From Polaromonas sp. UBA4122 (GTDB lineage: Bacteria; Pseudomonadota; Gammaproteobacteria; Burkholderiales; Burkholderiaceae_C): DNA of 50,535 nucleotides. Positions 17,524 through 27,138 of this stretch are shown here, piece by piece. Position numbers and translations under genes: made by a program. The stretch spans positions 1 to 50,535 of the forward strand of contig DFWY01000102.1 of assembly GCA_002381615.1 (NCBI GenBank), written 5' to 3'. Under the pieces are notes generated by a model. That model saw only the letters and a program-made list of their open reading frames with translations, searched no databases and was not told the DNA's origin. Each line of letters starts with the position of its first letter. The stretch's first letter is position 1.

Positions 17524-18741
17524 TTAATGCGCCGCCCACTGGATGGTGGACAGGTCAACACCATCCTTGAACATTTCCCACAAGGGAGACAGTTCACGCA
17601 GCTTGGCCACGTTTTCCTTGATCGTCGCGACTGCGTAGTCGATCTCTTCTTCGGTGGTCCAGCGGCCAATCGTCATGCGCAGACTGCTGTGCGCCAGTTC
17701 GTCGCTGCGACCCAAGGCGCGCAGCACATAGCTGGGCTCCAGGCTGGCCGAGGTACAGGCTGAACCGCTCGACACAGCCAGACCCTTGATGCCCATGATC
17801 AGCGACTCGCCTTCAACGAAGTTGAAGCTCATGTTCAGGTTATGCGGCACGCGTTGTTCCGCATGTCCATTGAGGAACACTTCCTCAACATCCTTGAGGC
17901 CGCCCAGCATGCGCTCGTGCAGGACACGGATGCGCTTGTTCTCTTCGTGCATTTCGGCCTTGGCAATGCGGTAGGCCTCGCCCATGCCCACGCACTGGTG
18001 TGTCGGCAAGGTGCCAGAGCGCATGCCGCGCTCATGGCCGCCGCCATGCATTTGCGCCTCTAAGCGCACGCGCGGTTTGCGGCGCACGTACAGCGCACCA
18101 ATGCCTTTGGGGCCGTAGGTCTTGTGCGAGGTCAGGCTCATCAGGTCAACCGGCAATGTCGCCAGATCGATGTCCACCCTGCCCGTTGCTTGCGCTGCGT
18201 CCACATGGAAAATAATGCCCTTCTCACGGCACAAAGCGCCGATGGCGGGAATATCCTGGATCACGCCGATTTCGTTGTTGACGAACATGACGCTTACCAA
18301 GATGGTGTCGGGCCGAATGGCTGCCTTTAGCGCATCCAGATTGAGCAGACCGTCAGTCTGCACGTCCAGGTAGGTCACTTCAAACCCTTGGCGCTCCAGC
18401 TCACGGCAGGTGTCGAGCACCGCCTTGTGCTCGGTCTTGACCGTGATGATGTGCTTGCCCTTGGTCTTGTAGAAATGGGCGGCGCCCTTGAGCGCCAAGT
18501 TGTTGGACTCGGTCGCACCGCTGGTCCAGACGATCTCGCGCGGATCGGCGCCAATCAGGTCGGCAATCTGCTCGCGCGCTTTTTCAACTGCAGCTTCGGC
18601 TTCCCAACCCCAGGCATGACTGCGGGAAGCGGGGTTGCCAAAATGCTCACGCAACCAGGGAATCATGGCGTCCACCACCCGCGGATCGCAGGGGTTCGTG
18701 GCACTGTAGTCCATGTAAATGGGGAAATGTGGGGTATCCAT
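17524..18741 (-). CDS. iscS: Cysteine desulfurase
   Basis: IscS is a pyridoxal-phosphate enzyme that takes sulfur from cysteine as a persulfide for IscU and tRNA thiolation. The 405 residues show the N-terminal [14 protein letters not shown], the cofactor lysine in [18 protein letters not shown], and the mobile catalytic-Cys loop [14 protein letters not shown]. The length and C-terminal ending ([17 protein letters not shown]) match the family. It follows iscR by about 97 bases that carry no other gene. Confidence 0.97.
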   Translation of the reverse strand: MDTPHFPIYMDYSATNPCDPRVVDAMIPWLREHFGNPASRSHAWGWEAEAAVEKAREQIADLIGADPREIVWTSGATESNNLALKGAAHFYKTKGKHIITVKTEHKAVLDTCRELERQGFEVTYLDVQTDGLLNLDALKAAIRPDTILVSVMFVNNEIGVIQDIPAIGALCREKGIIFHVDAAQATGRVDIDLATLPVDLMSLTSHKTYGPKGIGALYVRRKPRVRLEAQMHGGGHERGMRSGTLPTHQCVGMGEAYRIAKAEMHEENKRIRVLHERMLGGLKDVEEVFLNGHAEQRVPHNLNMSFNFVEGESLIMGIKGLAVSSGSACTSASLEPSYVLRALGRSDELAHSSLRMTIGRWTTEEEIDYAVATIKENVAKLRELSPLWEMFKDGVDLSTIQWAAH

Positions 18742-18838
18742 TTGGCTAGCTCTTTAATTCACAGGCTGGCTGGCAGCTCAAAATAATGACATCAATGCAA
18801 TCCGATCCAAACCAGGCGATATTCAGGTATCAGCCCCA

Positions 18839-19375
18839 TCAAGACTTGGAAAATGCATTACCCAGGGCAAATACGGAATTCGGCGCATTCACGCGAATGG
18901 GCTTGACGACGGGCGCGGTGAAAATGGCTTTTTTCACTTGTGGGGTGTTCTCGATCACCACGCCTTTGGCCAGCTGGTCTTCCACCAGTTTTTGCAAAGT
19001 CACGGAATCCAGAAATTCCACCATGCGGCTGTTCAGCGAGGCCCACAACTCATGCGTCATGCAGCGGCTGCCTTCACCCGTGCAGTTTTCCTTGCCACCG
19101 CACTGGGTTGCGTCAATCGGCTCATCTACAGACACGATGATGTCCGCCACCGTAATCTCGGAGGCTTTACGGCCCAGCGTGTAACCACCGCCAGGGCCAC
19201 GGGTGGACTCCACCAGTTGATGGCGGCGCAGCTTGCCGAACAGCTGTTCAAGGTAAGACAGGGAAATCTGCTGGCGCTGGCTGATCGCAGCCAGCGTGAC
19301 CGGGCCATTATTCTGGCGCAGTCCCAAATCAATCATTGCAGTGACCGCAAAGCGGCCTTTGGTCGTGAGACGCAT
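18839..19375 (-). CDS. iscR: Rrf2-family Fe-S regulator of the isc operon
   Basis: IscR represses isc genes when its [2Fe-2S] cluster is loaded. The start [14 protein letters not shown] at 19375 is the family N-terminus, giving 178 residues. A longer frame upstream is untranslated leader. It has a winged helix-turn-helix and three cysteines in [14 protein letters not shown] (residues near 92-106), the cluster ligands. It is the first gene of the isc operon and is preceded by a matching operator at 19504-19528. Confidence 0.95.
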   Translation of the reverse strand: MRLTTKGRFAVTAMIDLGLRQNNGPVTLAAISQRQQISLSYLEQLFGKLRRHQLVESTRGPGGGYTLGRKASEITVADIIVSVDEPIDATQCGGKENCTGEGSRCMTHELWASLNSRMVEFLDSVTLQKLVEDQLAKGVVIENTPQVKKAIFTAPVVKPIRVNAPNSVFALGNAFSKS

Positions 19376-19503
19376 GACAAGCTCCTTAAAATTGGCTTGA
19401 CTGTCTTTTTGACCCTGAAAGCTTGCGGCCCTCAGGGAACTTTTCCTCCAGTTGCCCGGGTCAGTCAACCGGTTATCGCGGAGGCTTTTCTTGTTGTTGG
19501 ATT

Positions 19504-19532
19504 GTTGTTGACTAATTTTGTCAAGTATAACA
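19504..19532 (-). promoter_or_regulatory. iscR promoter with type-1 IscR operator
   Basis: On the minus strand 19528-19504 reads ATACTTGAC, then AAAATT, then AGTCAAC and two to three further bases. This agrees with the type-1 IscR consensus (ATASYYGACTRWWWYAGTCRRSTAT) at 22 of 25 positions by my count. An extended -10 (TGTTATACT, 19532-19524) abuts it, so bound holo-IscR would cover the start of transcription. That predicts autorepression of the whole operon. Confidence 0.75.
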
Positions 19533-19644
19533 CAAGCTAGAGTTTTGCCGAGAGCGGCGGCCAAAACATGGGACTAACCCGGATAGGCCAACTCTCTTGC
19601 GCCAGATTGGTGCAAGAGAGTTGGCGAAGGAAGTGGCAAAAACC

Positions 19645-21765
19645 CTAGATCCGGGTCGAGCCAGCGGCGGAAATCAGCATGACATTGTCAGAGCCCGGAG
19701 CGCCGAACGCCTGCTCTTTCAGAACATGCAATTGATCCCGCACCTTGGCAGCTTTTTCGAACTCGAGGTTCTTCGCGTGCTCAACCATCTGCTTTTCAAG
19801 CCGCTTGATCTCACGGGCAATGTCTTTCTCGCTCATGTCTTCCACCAGCGCCTTTTGCATTTCGAGTTTTTCGGCTTCCTTGCCGGATTTCTCGCTGTAC
19901 ACGCCGTCGATCAGGTCCTTGATGCGCTTAACGATGCTGCGCGGCGTGATGCCATGCTCAAGGTTGAACGCGATCTGCTTGTCGCGACGGCGCTCAGTTT
20001 CGCCCATGGCTCTTTTCATGGAGTCCGTGATGCGGTCAGCATAGAGAATGGCACGGCCGTTCAAGTTTCGGGCAGCCCGGCCAATGGTCTGGATCAGGCT
20101 GCGCTCTGACCTTAAAAAGCCTTCCTTATCAGCGTCCAGGATGGCCACCAGCGAGACCTCAGGAATATCCAGTCCTTCGCGCAGCAGGTTAATTCCCACC
20201 AGCACGTCAAATGCACCCAGCCTCAAGTCACGAAGAATCTCCACGCGCTCGACCGTGTCCACGTCGCTGTGCAAGTAGCGCACCTTCACGCCGTTTTCGC
20301 TCAGGTAATCCGTGAGCTGCTCGGCCATGCGCTTGGTCAGCGTGGTGATCAGCACCCGTTCGTTCTTCTCGACCCTGATGCGGATTTCCTGCAGCACATC
20401 ATCCACTTGGGTAGCGGCCGGCCGCACTTCCACCTCCGGGTCCACCAGTCCTGTGGGCCTGACCACCTGCTCCACCACCTGCCCTGCATGTTCCTGCTCG
20501 TAGGCGGCTGGTGTAGCAGATACAAAGATGGCCTGCCGCATCTTGGATTCAAACTCTTCGAACTTGAGCGGCCGGTTGTCCAGCGCACTGGGCAGGCGAA
20601 AACCATATTCCACCAGGGTGGTTTTGCGCGCCCGGTCACCGTTGTACATGGCGTTAAGCTGGCCAATCATTACGTGGCTCTCGTCAAGAAACATCAGCGA
20701 ATCTTTGGGCAGGTAGTCACAAAGGGTTGATGGCGGTGAGCCCGGAGGCGCGCCGCTCAGGTGGCGGGTGTAGTTTTCAATGCCCTTGCAGTGCCCGATC
20801 TCGCTGAGCATTTCAAGGTCAAACCGGGTACGCTGCTCGATACGCTGGGCTTCGACCAGCTTGCCGCTGGCTACAAACTGGCCCACCCGCTCGGACAGCT
20901 CGAGCTTGATCGTTTCAATGGCCGTCATGACCTTGTCTCGCGGCGTCACGTAGTGGCTTTTGGGATAAACCACAAAGCGCGGGATTTTCTGCCGGATGCG
21001 CCCCGTGAGTGGGTCAAACAGTTGCAGGGATTCGATCTCGTCGTCAAACAGCTCGATGCGGAGGGCCAACTCGGAGTGCTCGGCCGGGAAAATGTCGATC
21101 ACATCGCCGCGCACCCTGAAAGTGCCCCGTGCGAAGTCCTGATCGTTGCGGTTGTACTGCATGCGAATCAGGCGCGCAATGATGTCACGCTGCCCTATTT
21201 TGTCGGCAATACGCGCAATGAAACGCATCTGTGTGTAATCCTCTGGCGCACCAATACCGTAGATCGCGCTGACGGTCGCGACGATGATGGTATCGCGGCG
21301 TTCCAGCACGCTCTTGGTGGCCGAAAGGCGCATCTGCTCAATGTGCTCGTTGATGGCGGAATCTTTCTCAATGAAAAGATCGCGCTGTGGCACATAGGCT
21401 TCTGGCTGGTAGTAGTCGTAATAGCTGACGAAGTACTCAACCGCATTCTTGGGGAAAAACTCACGGAACTCGCTGTAAAGCTGCGCCGCCAGCGTTTTGT
21501 TGGGCGCGAACACGATGGCGGGGCGCCCCAGGCGCGCGATGACATTGGCCATCGTGTAGGTCTTGCCGGAACCGGTCACCCCCAGCAGTGTCTGGAACAT
21601 TTCGCCGTCGTTGACGCCCTCCACCAGCTTCTCGATGGCCTGCGGCTGGTCGCCGGCCGGCAAGTAGGGCTGAAACAGCTCAAACGGCGAGTCCGGGAAA
21701 CGAATGAACTGGCCGACGCCGGGCGAAATCTCCAACTCGGCAATACCTTCTATAACATCTAGCAT
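19645..21765 (-). CDS. uvrB: Excinuclease ABC subunit B
   Basis: UvrB is the damage-verification helicase-like subunit of nucleotide excision repair. The 706 residues include Walker [11 protein letters not shown], the beta-hairpin [30 protein letters not shown] in motif VI, and a C-terminal UVR motif ([19 protein letters not shown]) for UvrC contact. The length is typical (670-720). The start I use begins MLDVIEG; a shorter start is possible. I see no SOS box directly upstream. It is divergent from the aminotransferase gene. Confidence 0.96.
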   Translation of the reverse strand: MLDVIEGIAELEISPGVGQFIRFPDSPFELFQPYLPAGDQPQAIEKLVEGVNDGEMFQTLLGVTGSGKTYTMANVIARLGRPAIVFAPNKTLAAQLYSEFREFFPKNAVEYFVSYYDYYQPEAYVPQRDLFIEKDSAINEHIEQMRLSATKSVLERRDTIIVATVSAIYGIGAPEDYTQMRFIARIADKIGQRDIIARLIRMQYNRNDQDFARGTFRVRGDVIDIFPAEHSELALRIELFDDEIESLQLFDPLTGRIRQKIPRFVVYPKSHYVTPRDKVMTAIETIKLELSERVGQFVASGKLVEAQRIEQRTRFDLEMLSEIGHCKGIENYTRHLSGAPPGSPPSTLCDYLPKDSLMFLDESHVMIGQLNAMYNGDRARKTTLVEYGFRLPSALDNRPLKFEEFESKMRQAIFVSATPAAYEQEHAGQVVEQVVRPTGLVDPEVEVRPAATQVDDVLQEIRIRVEKNERVLITTLTKRMAEQLTDYLSENGVKVRYLHSDVDTVERVEILRDLRLGAFDVLVGINLLREGLDIPEVSLVAILDADKEGFLRSERSLIQTIGRAARNLNGRAILYADRITDSMKRAMGETERRRDKQIAFNLEHGITPRSIVKRIKDLIDGVYSEKSGKEAEKLEMQKALVEDMSEKDIAREIKRLEKQMVEHAKNLEFEKAAKVRDQLHVLKEQAFGAPGSDNVMLISAAGSTRI

Positions 21766-21937
21766 AAAACCTCGATCAAGCCCCGCTAAAATTCAGGGCA
21801 ACCAAACACAATACGACATACGGGCGAAAATGGAAATTGCAATCCCACAATCGCCCCATCAAGCACGTCACTCCCGGCAAAAAGGCTGGCGTAACCCGCC
21901 TGCTTCAAGCTAATTTTTTACTTTCTGAGGATATTCC

Positions 21938-23134
21938 ATGTCTTTGTTTACCGCTGTCGAAATGGCCCCGCGTGACCCGATTTTGGGTCTGATCGAGCAG
22001 TTCAATGCCGACCCCAATCCCGCCAAAGTCAACCTGGGCGTAGGCGTGTATTACGACGACAACGGCAAACTACCCCTGCTGGAATGCGTGCAGGCTGCTG
22101 AAAAACAGATGATGGAATCCCCAAAAGCGCGCGCCTACCTGCCGATTGATGGCATTGCCGCCTACGATGCCGCCGTCAAGGGCCTGGTGTTTGGTGCCGA
22201 CAGCGAGCCCGTCAAATCGGGCCGTATCGCTACCGTACAAGGCATTGGCGGCACCGGCGGCCTGAAAGTGGGTGCCGATTTCCTCAAACGCCTGAATCCC
22301 GGAGCCAAACTGCTGATCAGTGACCCGAGCTGGGAAAATCACCGCGCACTGTTCACCAACGCAGGCTTCACCGTTGAAAACTACGCGTATTACGACGCGG
22401 CCAGCCGGGGCATCAACTTCGCGGGCATGCTGGCGGCGTTCAATGCCGCTGCAGCCGGCACTATCGTGGTGCTGCATGCCTGCTGCCACAACCCGACCGG
22501 CTACGACATCGCCCCTGCGCAGTGGGATGAGGTGATTGCAGTGGTCAAAGCCAACAATCTGGTTCCCTTCCTGGACATGGCTTACCAAGGCTTTGGCCAC
22601 GGCATCACCGAAGACCGCGCCGTCATTGGCAAGTTTGTGGCTGCCGACCTCAACTTTTTGGTGGCAACCTCTTTCTCCAAGAGCTTCAGCCTGTACGGTG
22701 AGCGCGTCGGTGCCCTGAGCGTGCTATGTACCACCAAGGAAGAAGCCGAGCGCGTGCTGAGCCAGCTCAAGATCGTGATCCGTACCAACTACAGCAACCC
22801 GCCCACGCATGGCGGTGCCGTCGTCGCCCTGGTGCTCGGGACGCCCACGCTACGCGCACTGTGGGAAAAAGAGCTGGGCGAGATGCGCGTACGCATCAAG
22901 GCGATGCGCCAAAAGCTCGTGGATGGCCTCAAGGCAGCGGGCGTGAAAGAAGACATGAGCTTCATCACCACCCAGATCGGCATGTTCAGCTACTCCGGCC
23001 TCACAAAAGACCAGATGGTGCGACTGCGCAATGAGTTTGGCGTGTATGGCACCGACACGGGCCGCATGTGCGTGGCTGCGCTCAACAGCAAAAACATCGA
23101 TCACGTCTGCGCATCGATTGCCAAGGTCATGTAA
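21938..23134 (+). CDS. Class I aromatic/aspartate aminotransferase
   Basis: A 398-residue pyridoxal-phosphate aminotransferase of the AspC/TyrB subgroup, exchanging amino groups between aspartate or aromatic amino acids and 2-oxoglutarate. The sequence has KVNLGVGVYYDD, SWENHRALF, HACCHNPTG, the cofactor lysine in SFSKSFSLYGERVG, and the substrate arginine region near the C-terminus. I cannot separate AspC from TyrB by eye, so no symbol is given. An AGGA site precedes the ATG. A strong terminator follows. Confidence 0.9.
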   Translation: MSLFTAVEMAPRDPILGLIEQFNADPNPAKVNLGVGVYYDDNGKLPLLECVQAAEKQMMESPKARAYLPIDGIAAYDAAVKGLVFGADSEPVKSGRIATVQGIGGTGGLKVGADFLKRLNPGAKLLISDPSWENHRALFTNAGFTVENYAYYDAASRGINFAGMLAAFNAAAAGTIVVLHACCHNPTGYDIAPAQWDEVIAVVKANNLVPFLDMAYQGFGHGITEDRAVIGKFVAADLNFLVATSFSKSFSLYGERVGALSVLCTTKEEAERVLSQLKIVIRTNYSNPPTHGGAVVALVLGTPTLRALWEKELGEMRVRIKAMRQKLVDGLKAAGVKEDMSFITTQIGMFSYSGLTKDQMVRLRNEFGVYGTDTGRMCVAALNSKNIDHVCASIAKVM

Positions 23135-23159
23135 GGTCAGCCAAGATACGCAGCTCCTG

Positions 23160-23186
23160 AAAAAGCCGCTTTCGAGCGGCTTTTTG
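23160..23186 (+). terminator. Intrinsic terminator after aminotransferase
   Basis: AAAGCCGCT, a TTCG loop and AGCGGCTTT followed by more T residues form a textbook stem with a stable tetraloop, 26 bases after the stop. It is almost symmetrical and may also serve the minus-strand gene. Confidence 0.92.
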
Positions 23187-23250
23187 CATAAAATCAGCCT
23201 CTAGCCCAATAAAGACGGGCGTAACCAGCTACTTTTTTAATAGCATTTTT
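23187..23250 (+). repeat. Dispersed repeat copy 2
   Basis: A 60-base element containing CTAGCCCAATAAAGACGGGC, then GTAACCAGCTAC, a T run and AATAGCA. The same series of blocks recurs at 36484-36544 (inside meaB), in opposite orientation at 49215-49274, and more weakly at 13592-13648. It lies between the terminator above and the end of the DODA-type gene. Confidence 0.75.
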
Positions 23251-23251
23251 C

Positions 23252-24106
23252 TCAACCCCAGACGACCGAGCGCATTGAAATAGAACCGCCCTGAAAACTG
23301 GTGTTGAAAAACCGCATGGGCTCCCGGACATCGACGGCGCCAGCCGCATACAGCAGGGGTAAATAGTGGTCATGGGTAGGATGTGCCATTTTGGCCACCT
23401 GCCCCAATTTCTGAAAATTTTGCAAGGCGTCCAGGTTGCCCTGCTGCAGGTAGCCGCCAATGGTCTGGTCAAACTCCAGCGCCCAATCGTAAGCCTGGCT
23501 ACCCGTCGCACCACGCTGCATCTGGCGCAGGTTATGCACGATGTTGCCGCTGGCCACGATCAGCACACCCCGGTCGCGCAAGGCCTTGATTTGTTTCGCC
23601 AGGGCGTAGTGCTCTTCGGGCGCGCGGCCATAGTCCATGCTGAGCTGGATCACCGGGATATCCGCCTTGGGAAACATGGGCTTGAGCACCGACCAGGCGC
23701 CGTGGTCCAAGCCCCACCCGCCCCTGTCCAGCCCCAGCGGCGCCGAAGCCCTCTGCCTGACCAACTGGCTGATTATCTGCGCAGCCGCCGGATCTCCTGG
23801 CGCGGGATACTGCTGGTCAAACAGTTCCTGCGGGAAACCGCCAAAGTCATGGATGGTTTTAGGCTGGTCCATGCCGGTGAGCCACCAGCCTTCCGTGAGC
23901 CAGTGGGCTGAAATGCACAAAATGAGCTGCGGCCGGGGGAGTTTCGAGCCAAATTCGGCGCCCAGGGCCTGCCAGCTGCGCCGGTATTCGTTGTCACCAA
24001 TGGCGTTCATGGGACTGCCATGACCGAGAAAGATTACTGGCATTCTTTCTGATTTTTTGAGAGATGCCAGACGGTCAAGCGCGGCGACTTCGGTGGTGGG
24101 AAGCAT
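23252..24106 (-). CDS. DODA-type extradiol dioxygenase
   Basis: A 284-residue member of the class III extradiol ring-cleavage (LigB-like) family, related to E. coli YgiD, a 4,5-DOPA dioxygenase. Metal-binding candidates are His29 in LGHGSP, the His of ISAHW and the His cluster in MAHPTHDHYLPLL. The first 21 residues precede the conserved start, and Met22 is an alternative start. The site AGGAAAG supports the first ATG. The natural substrate cannot be told from sequence. It stands alone, divergent from phaZ, with no other aromatic-ring genes nearby. Confidence 0.85.
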   Translation of the reverse strand: MLPTTEVAALDRLASLKKSERMPVIFLGHGSPMNAIGDNEYRRSWQALGAEFGSKLPRPQLILCISAHWLTEGWWLTGMDQPKTIHDFGGFPQELFDQQYPAPGDPAAAQIISQLVRQRASAPLGLDRGGWGLDHGAWSVLKPMFPKADIPVIQLSMDYGRAPEEHYALAKQIKALRDRGVLIVASGNIVHNLRQMQRGATGSQAYDWALEFDQTIGGYLQQGNLDALQNFQKLGQVAKMAHPTHDHYLPLLYAAGAVDVREPMRFFNTSFQGGSISMRSVVWG

Positions 24107-24409
24107 GGTCTTTCCTGTGACGGGCTATTGCAGCGTCCGCAGTCTGCGGAGGCCTTGGGTTGGGTTGAGATGTTAAGCGTTACTTAAGCTAAAGGACCAC
24201 AGCCGAGCCACTCCGGGAGCTAGCCCAACGAGAAAAAGAGCCCGCCGACCTTGTTTGTCGGCGATCCGGCGCCATTTTTCATGAGGCAACCGCGTAAAAA
24301 CAGCCTGGAACTGGTAGTTATCCTCCAACCGACCCGGCCAACGCCTGTTATATTGCACTGCAACATATTACGATATTGTCCAAAATTTACAGTACGAAGA
24401 TTTGACCCC
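24107..24409. other. Divergent intergenic region between DODA gene and phaZ
   Basis: About 300 bases with no convincing gene. It should hold promoters for both neighbours. The only motif I would flag is the palindrome at 24353-24363. An open frame continues upstream of phaZ, but it lacks the conserved start and looks like leader. Confidence 0.5.
24353..24363 (+). promoter_or_regulatory. TGC-rich palindrome upstream of phaZ, possible PhaR site
   Basis: TTGCACTGCAA is an exact palindrome about the central C, 47 bases before the phaZ start. PhaR repressors of PHA metabolism recognise TGC/GCA-rich palindromic DNA in other bacteria. The link here is by resemblance and position only. Confidence 0.3.
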
Positions 24410-25861
24410 ATGCTATACAAAGTCTATGAAACCCAGCGCACCTTGATGGAGCCTTTTGTTGACTTTGCGCAAGCAGCTGCGAAGCTCTACAGCAACCCCT
24501 TGTCGCCTCTCGGACAAAACCCGTTTTCCCAGCGCGTGGCTGCCGGCTACAGCCTGATGTACCGCCTCGGTAAAGACTACGAAAAGCCGACCTTTGACAT
24601 CCAGACGATCGATATCGATGGCACCAGCATCGCCATTCACGAGCGGGTGGAAATTGACAAGCCCTTTTGCGAGTTGCGCCGTTTCAAGCGTCTTACGGAC
24701 GACCCGGCCACGCTGACCAAGCTCAAGAACCAGCCGGCTGTGCTGATCGTGGCACCTTTGTCGGGCCACTACGCCACCTTGCTGCGTGACACCGTCAAAA
24801 CCATGCTCAAGGACCACAAGGTCTACATCACCGACTGGAAAAATGCGCGCACCGTGCCCCTGTCCGAAGGCACCTTCCACTTGGACGACTACGTTAACTA
24901 TGTGCAGGAATTCATCCGGCACCTGCAGGCCAAGTATGGCAACTGCCACGTCATCAGCGTGTGCCAACCTACCGTGCCGGTATTTGCCGCCATTTCACTG
25001 ATGGCCTCCCGCGGGGAAACCACGCCGCTGTCAATGATCATGATGGGCGGCCCGATTGATGCACGCTTGACTCCGACGACCGTCAACGAGCTCGCCACGA
25101 CCAAGAGCTACGAGTGGTTTGAACGCAATGTGATTTACCGCGTGCCGAGCAACTTTCCAGGTGCGGGGCGGCGCGTTTATCCCGGCTTTTTGCAGCATAC
25201 CGGCTTTGTGGCCATGAACCCCAACCGCCACGCCAGCAGCCACTACGACTATTTCAAAAACCTGGTCAAGGGCGACGACGCCAGCACGGAGGCGCACCGC
25301 AAGTTTTACGACGAGTACAACGCCGTGCTCGACATGGACGCCGACTACTACCTTGAGACCATCAAAACCGTGTTTCAGGAGTTCAAGCTCGTCAATGGTA
25401 CCTGGGACGTGATCTCCGCCGAGGGCAAGACCGAACGCGTGACGCCGGGCGACATCAAGACCACCGCCGTGATGACGGTGGAGGGTGAGATCGATGACAT
25501 TTCAGGTGCCGGGCAAACCAAGGTGGCACTGGAAATGTGCAGCGGCGTGGCAGCGAGTCAGAAAAAGCACTTGGAAGCCAAAGGCGCAGGCCATTACGGC
25601 ATTTTCAGCGGACGCCGCTGGCACGGCGTGGTCTATCCGGCCGTCAAAGCCTTCATTATTGAACACAATCAGCTCCCAGCCCAGGCAAAACAAGCAGTCT
25701 TAGCTGCCAAAAAGATAGCAGAACCGGCTCCGCTTGTAACCGCCAAACCGGTAATCAAGACAGTAGCTAAGACGGCTGCGAGGCCGACTGGGAAGGCCGC
25801 CGCGCCATCCACCGCACGGCCCACCAGCAAGACGGCAAAAAAAACCACGCGCAGCAAGTGA
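24410..25861 (+). CDS. phaZ: Intracellular PHB depolymerase with basic Ala/Lys-rich tail
   Basis: PhaZ hydrolyses stored polyhydroxybutyrate on granules. From ATG 24410 (MLYKVYETQRTLMEPF) it has 483 residues. The catalytic Cys is in VISVCQPTVPVF at about residue 185, as in PhaZ1 of Ralstonia. The catalytic His is probably in GHYGIFSGRRWHG. The enzyme core ends near residue 420. The last 60 or so residues are almost only Ala, Lys, Pro, Thr and Arg (AKTAARPTGKAAAP, TSKTAKKTTRSK), like histone H1 or AlgP tails. This tail is extra compared with classical PhaZ1. It may bind granule phasins, polyphosphate or DNA. BdhA, encoded at 44420, would handle the product. Confidence 0.92.
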   Translation: MLYKVYETQRTLMEPFVDFAQAAAKLYSNPLSPLGQNPFSQRVAAGYSLMYRLGKDYEKPTFDIQTIDIDGTSIAIHERVEIDKPFCELRRFKRLTDDPATLTKLKNQPAVLIVAPLSGHYATLLRDTVKTMLKDHKVYITDWKNARTVPLSEGTFHLDDYVNYVQEFIRHLQAKYGNCHVISVCQPTVPVFAAISLMASRGETTPLSMIMMGGPIDARLTPTTVNELATTKSYEWFERNVIYRVPSNFPGAGRRVYPGFLQHTGFVAMNPNRHASSHYDYFKNLVKGDDASTEAHRKFYDEYNAVLDMDADYYLETIKTVFQEFKLVNGTWDVISAEGKTERVTPGDIKTTAVMTVEGEIDDISGAGQTKVALEMCSGVAASQKKHLEAKGAGHYGIFSGRRWHGVVYPAVKAFIIEHNQLPAQAKQAVLAAKKIAEPAPLVTAKPVIKTVAKTAARPTGKAAAPSTARPTSKTAKKTTRSK

Positions 25862-25914
25862 TTTGAAGGGTGCAGCGCGACTGACAGGAATCTATCTGGT
25901 GGGAGAATAGGCGG

Positions 25915-26619
25915 GTGAATTCACCCACCGAAAACACTCTTTTTGCCCGCATCAACGCCGCGTTGCCGCAAACCCAGTGCACCCGCTGCGGTTATCCCGA
26001 CTGCGCAGCTTACGCGCGATCAATAGCGTCAGGCAACGCCGCCATCAACCAGTGCCCGCCAGGCGGCGCTGAAGGTGTGCAGCGCCTTTCCGCCATCACC
26101 GGACTGCCCGCACTGCCCCTGAACCCCGCTAATGGCATCGAAGGGCCGCGTGCAGTGGCCATCATTGACGAAGCTTGGTGCATAGGCTGCACGCTATGCA
26201 TCAAAGTCTGCCCGACCGACGCCATTATGGGCAGCAACAAAATGATGCACACCGTGATTGAGCCGTATTGCACGGGCTGCGAGCTTTGCGTGCCGGTGTG
26301 CCCGGTCGACTGCATCGGTCTGAAAAACGTCACAGGGGAGAAGACCGGCTGGAGCGCCTGGTCGCAGGAGCTATCGGATCTGGCGCGTTCTCGCTATGCT
26401 TTCCATAGCGCCAAAGCAAAGCGAGAAAAGACTGAGAGCGACGAAAACCTCGAAAAAAAGGCGCTGGAGAAACTGACCGATCTCTCCACCCATTCATTGC
26501 ACACGGACCCGGTGGCGTTAGGAAAAAAACGCGCCATCATCGAAGCCGCCGTGGCGCGGGCTCGGGAGCAACGAGCTACGCTGTCACCCGATACTTCCGC
26601 CCCAGACAAGCCATGGTAG
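25915..26619 (+). CDS. RnfB/RsxB-like ferredoxin without membrane anchor
   Basis: A 234-residue iron-sulfur protein starting at GTG 25915. The N-terminal four-Cys cluster domain (CTRCGYPDCAAYA, then NQCPPGG) matches RnfB. Two [4Fe-4S] ferredoxin motifs follow (CIGCTLCIKVCP and CTGCELCVPVCP), then a charged helical tail rich in Lys and Glu. E. coli RsxB has an N-terminal membrane helix. None is visible here, and no other rnf gene is nearby. It therefore probably acts as a soluble electron carrier. It lies close to the kor genes, which make or use low-potential electrons, though in a separate, convergent unit. Confidence 0.85.
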   Translation: MNSPTENTLFARINAALPQTQCTRCGYPDCAAYARSIASGNAAINQCPPGGAEGVQRLSAITGLPALPLNPANGIEGPRAVAIIDEAWCIGCTLCIKVCPTDAIMGSNKMMHTVIEPYCTGCELCVPVCPVDCIGLKNVTGEKTGWSAWSQELSDLARSRYAFHSAKAKREKTESDENLEKKALEKLTDLSTHSLHTDPVALGKKRAIIEAAVARAREQRATLSPDTSAPDKPW

Positions 26620-26639
26620 GATGGCATGTCCAGCAGGCC

Positions 26640-27080
26640 TCATCCCAGCGCGTCGTTCACCTGCTCGTGAAACTCCGCCAGGCTGACGGCATTGCCGATT
26701 TCGCGTGGTAACGCGTCGCGCACCGAGAAGACGCCCAGGATTTTCGAACCCGCGCCCATGATCGGCAGATGACGGAATCCGCGCTCGATCATGATGAGAA
26801 CCGCGTCCGACACCTGCATCTCCGGCGCAACGCAATAAGGGTTGCGCGTCATGACCTCCGACACCTGAGTTTTCTCGGGAATGAGCGCCTTGGCCAATAC
26901 CCGCGTCATCAGGTCGCGTTCAGTGACGATGCCCAACAAGGTGCCGGGTGTGTCCACAATCAGCACGCTGCCACAGTTGGCCCGGGTCATGACGCAGGCG
27001 GCCTCCCAAGCGCTGGCGTGCGGACCCAGACTGATGACATGCTTTTGAGACATGGATTGGAAAACAGTACGTTCCGGCAT
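26640..27080 (-). CDS. CBS-domain pair protein
   Basis: A 146-residue protein made of two CBS repeats and little else. The first repeat ends with LLGIVTERDLMTRVL and the second with ILGVFSVRDAL, both typical of adenosyl-nucleotide sensors. The start at 27080 follows an AAAGGGG site. It is 58 bases downstream of korB on the same strand, so it may belong to the kor operon and report energy state. I cannot name its partner. Its stop lies 20 bases from the end of the convergent RnfB-like gene. Confidence 0.85.
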   Translation of the reverse strand: MPERTVFQSMSQKHVISLGPHASAWEAACVMTRANCGSVLIVDTPGTLLGIVTERDLMTRVLAKALIPEKTQVSEVMTRNPYCVAPEMQVSDAVLIMIERGFRHLPIMGAGSKILGVFSVRDALPREIGNAVSLAEFHEQVNDALG

Positions 27081-27138
27081 GATGGCGACCCCTTTCAAGT
27101 GACGATATGAACCCGGCTCCCCTGCCCATCCTAGCAGC

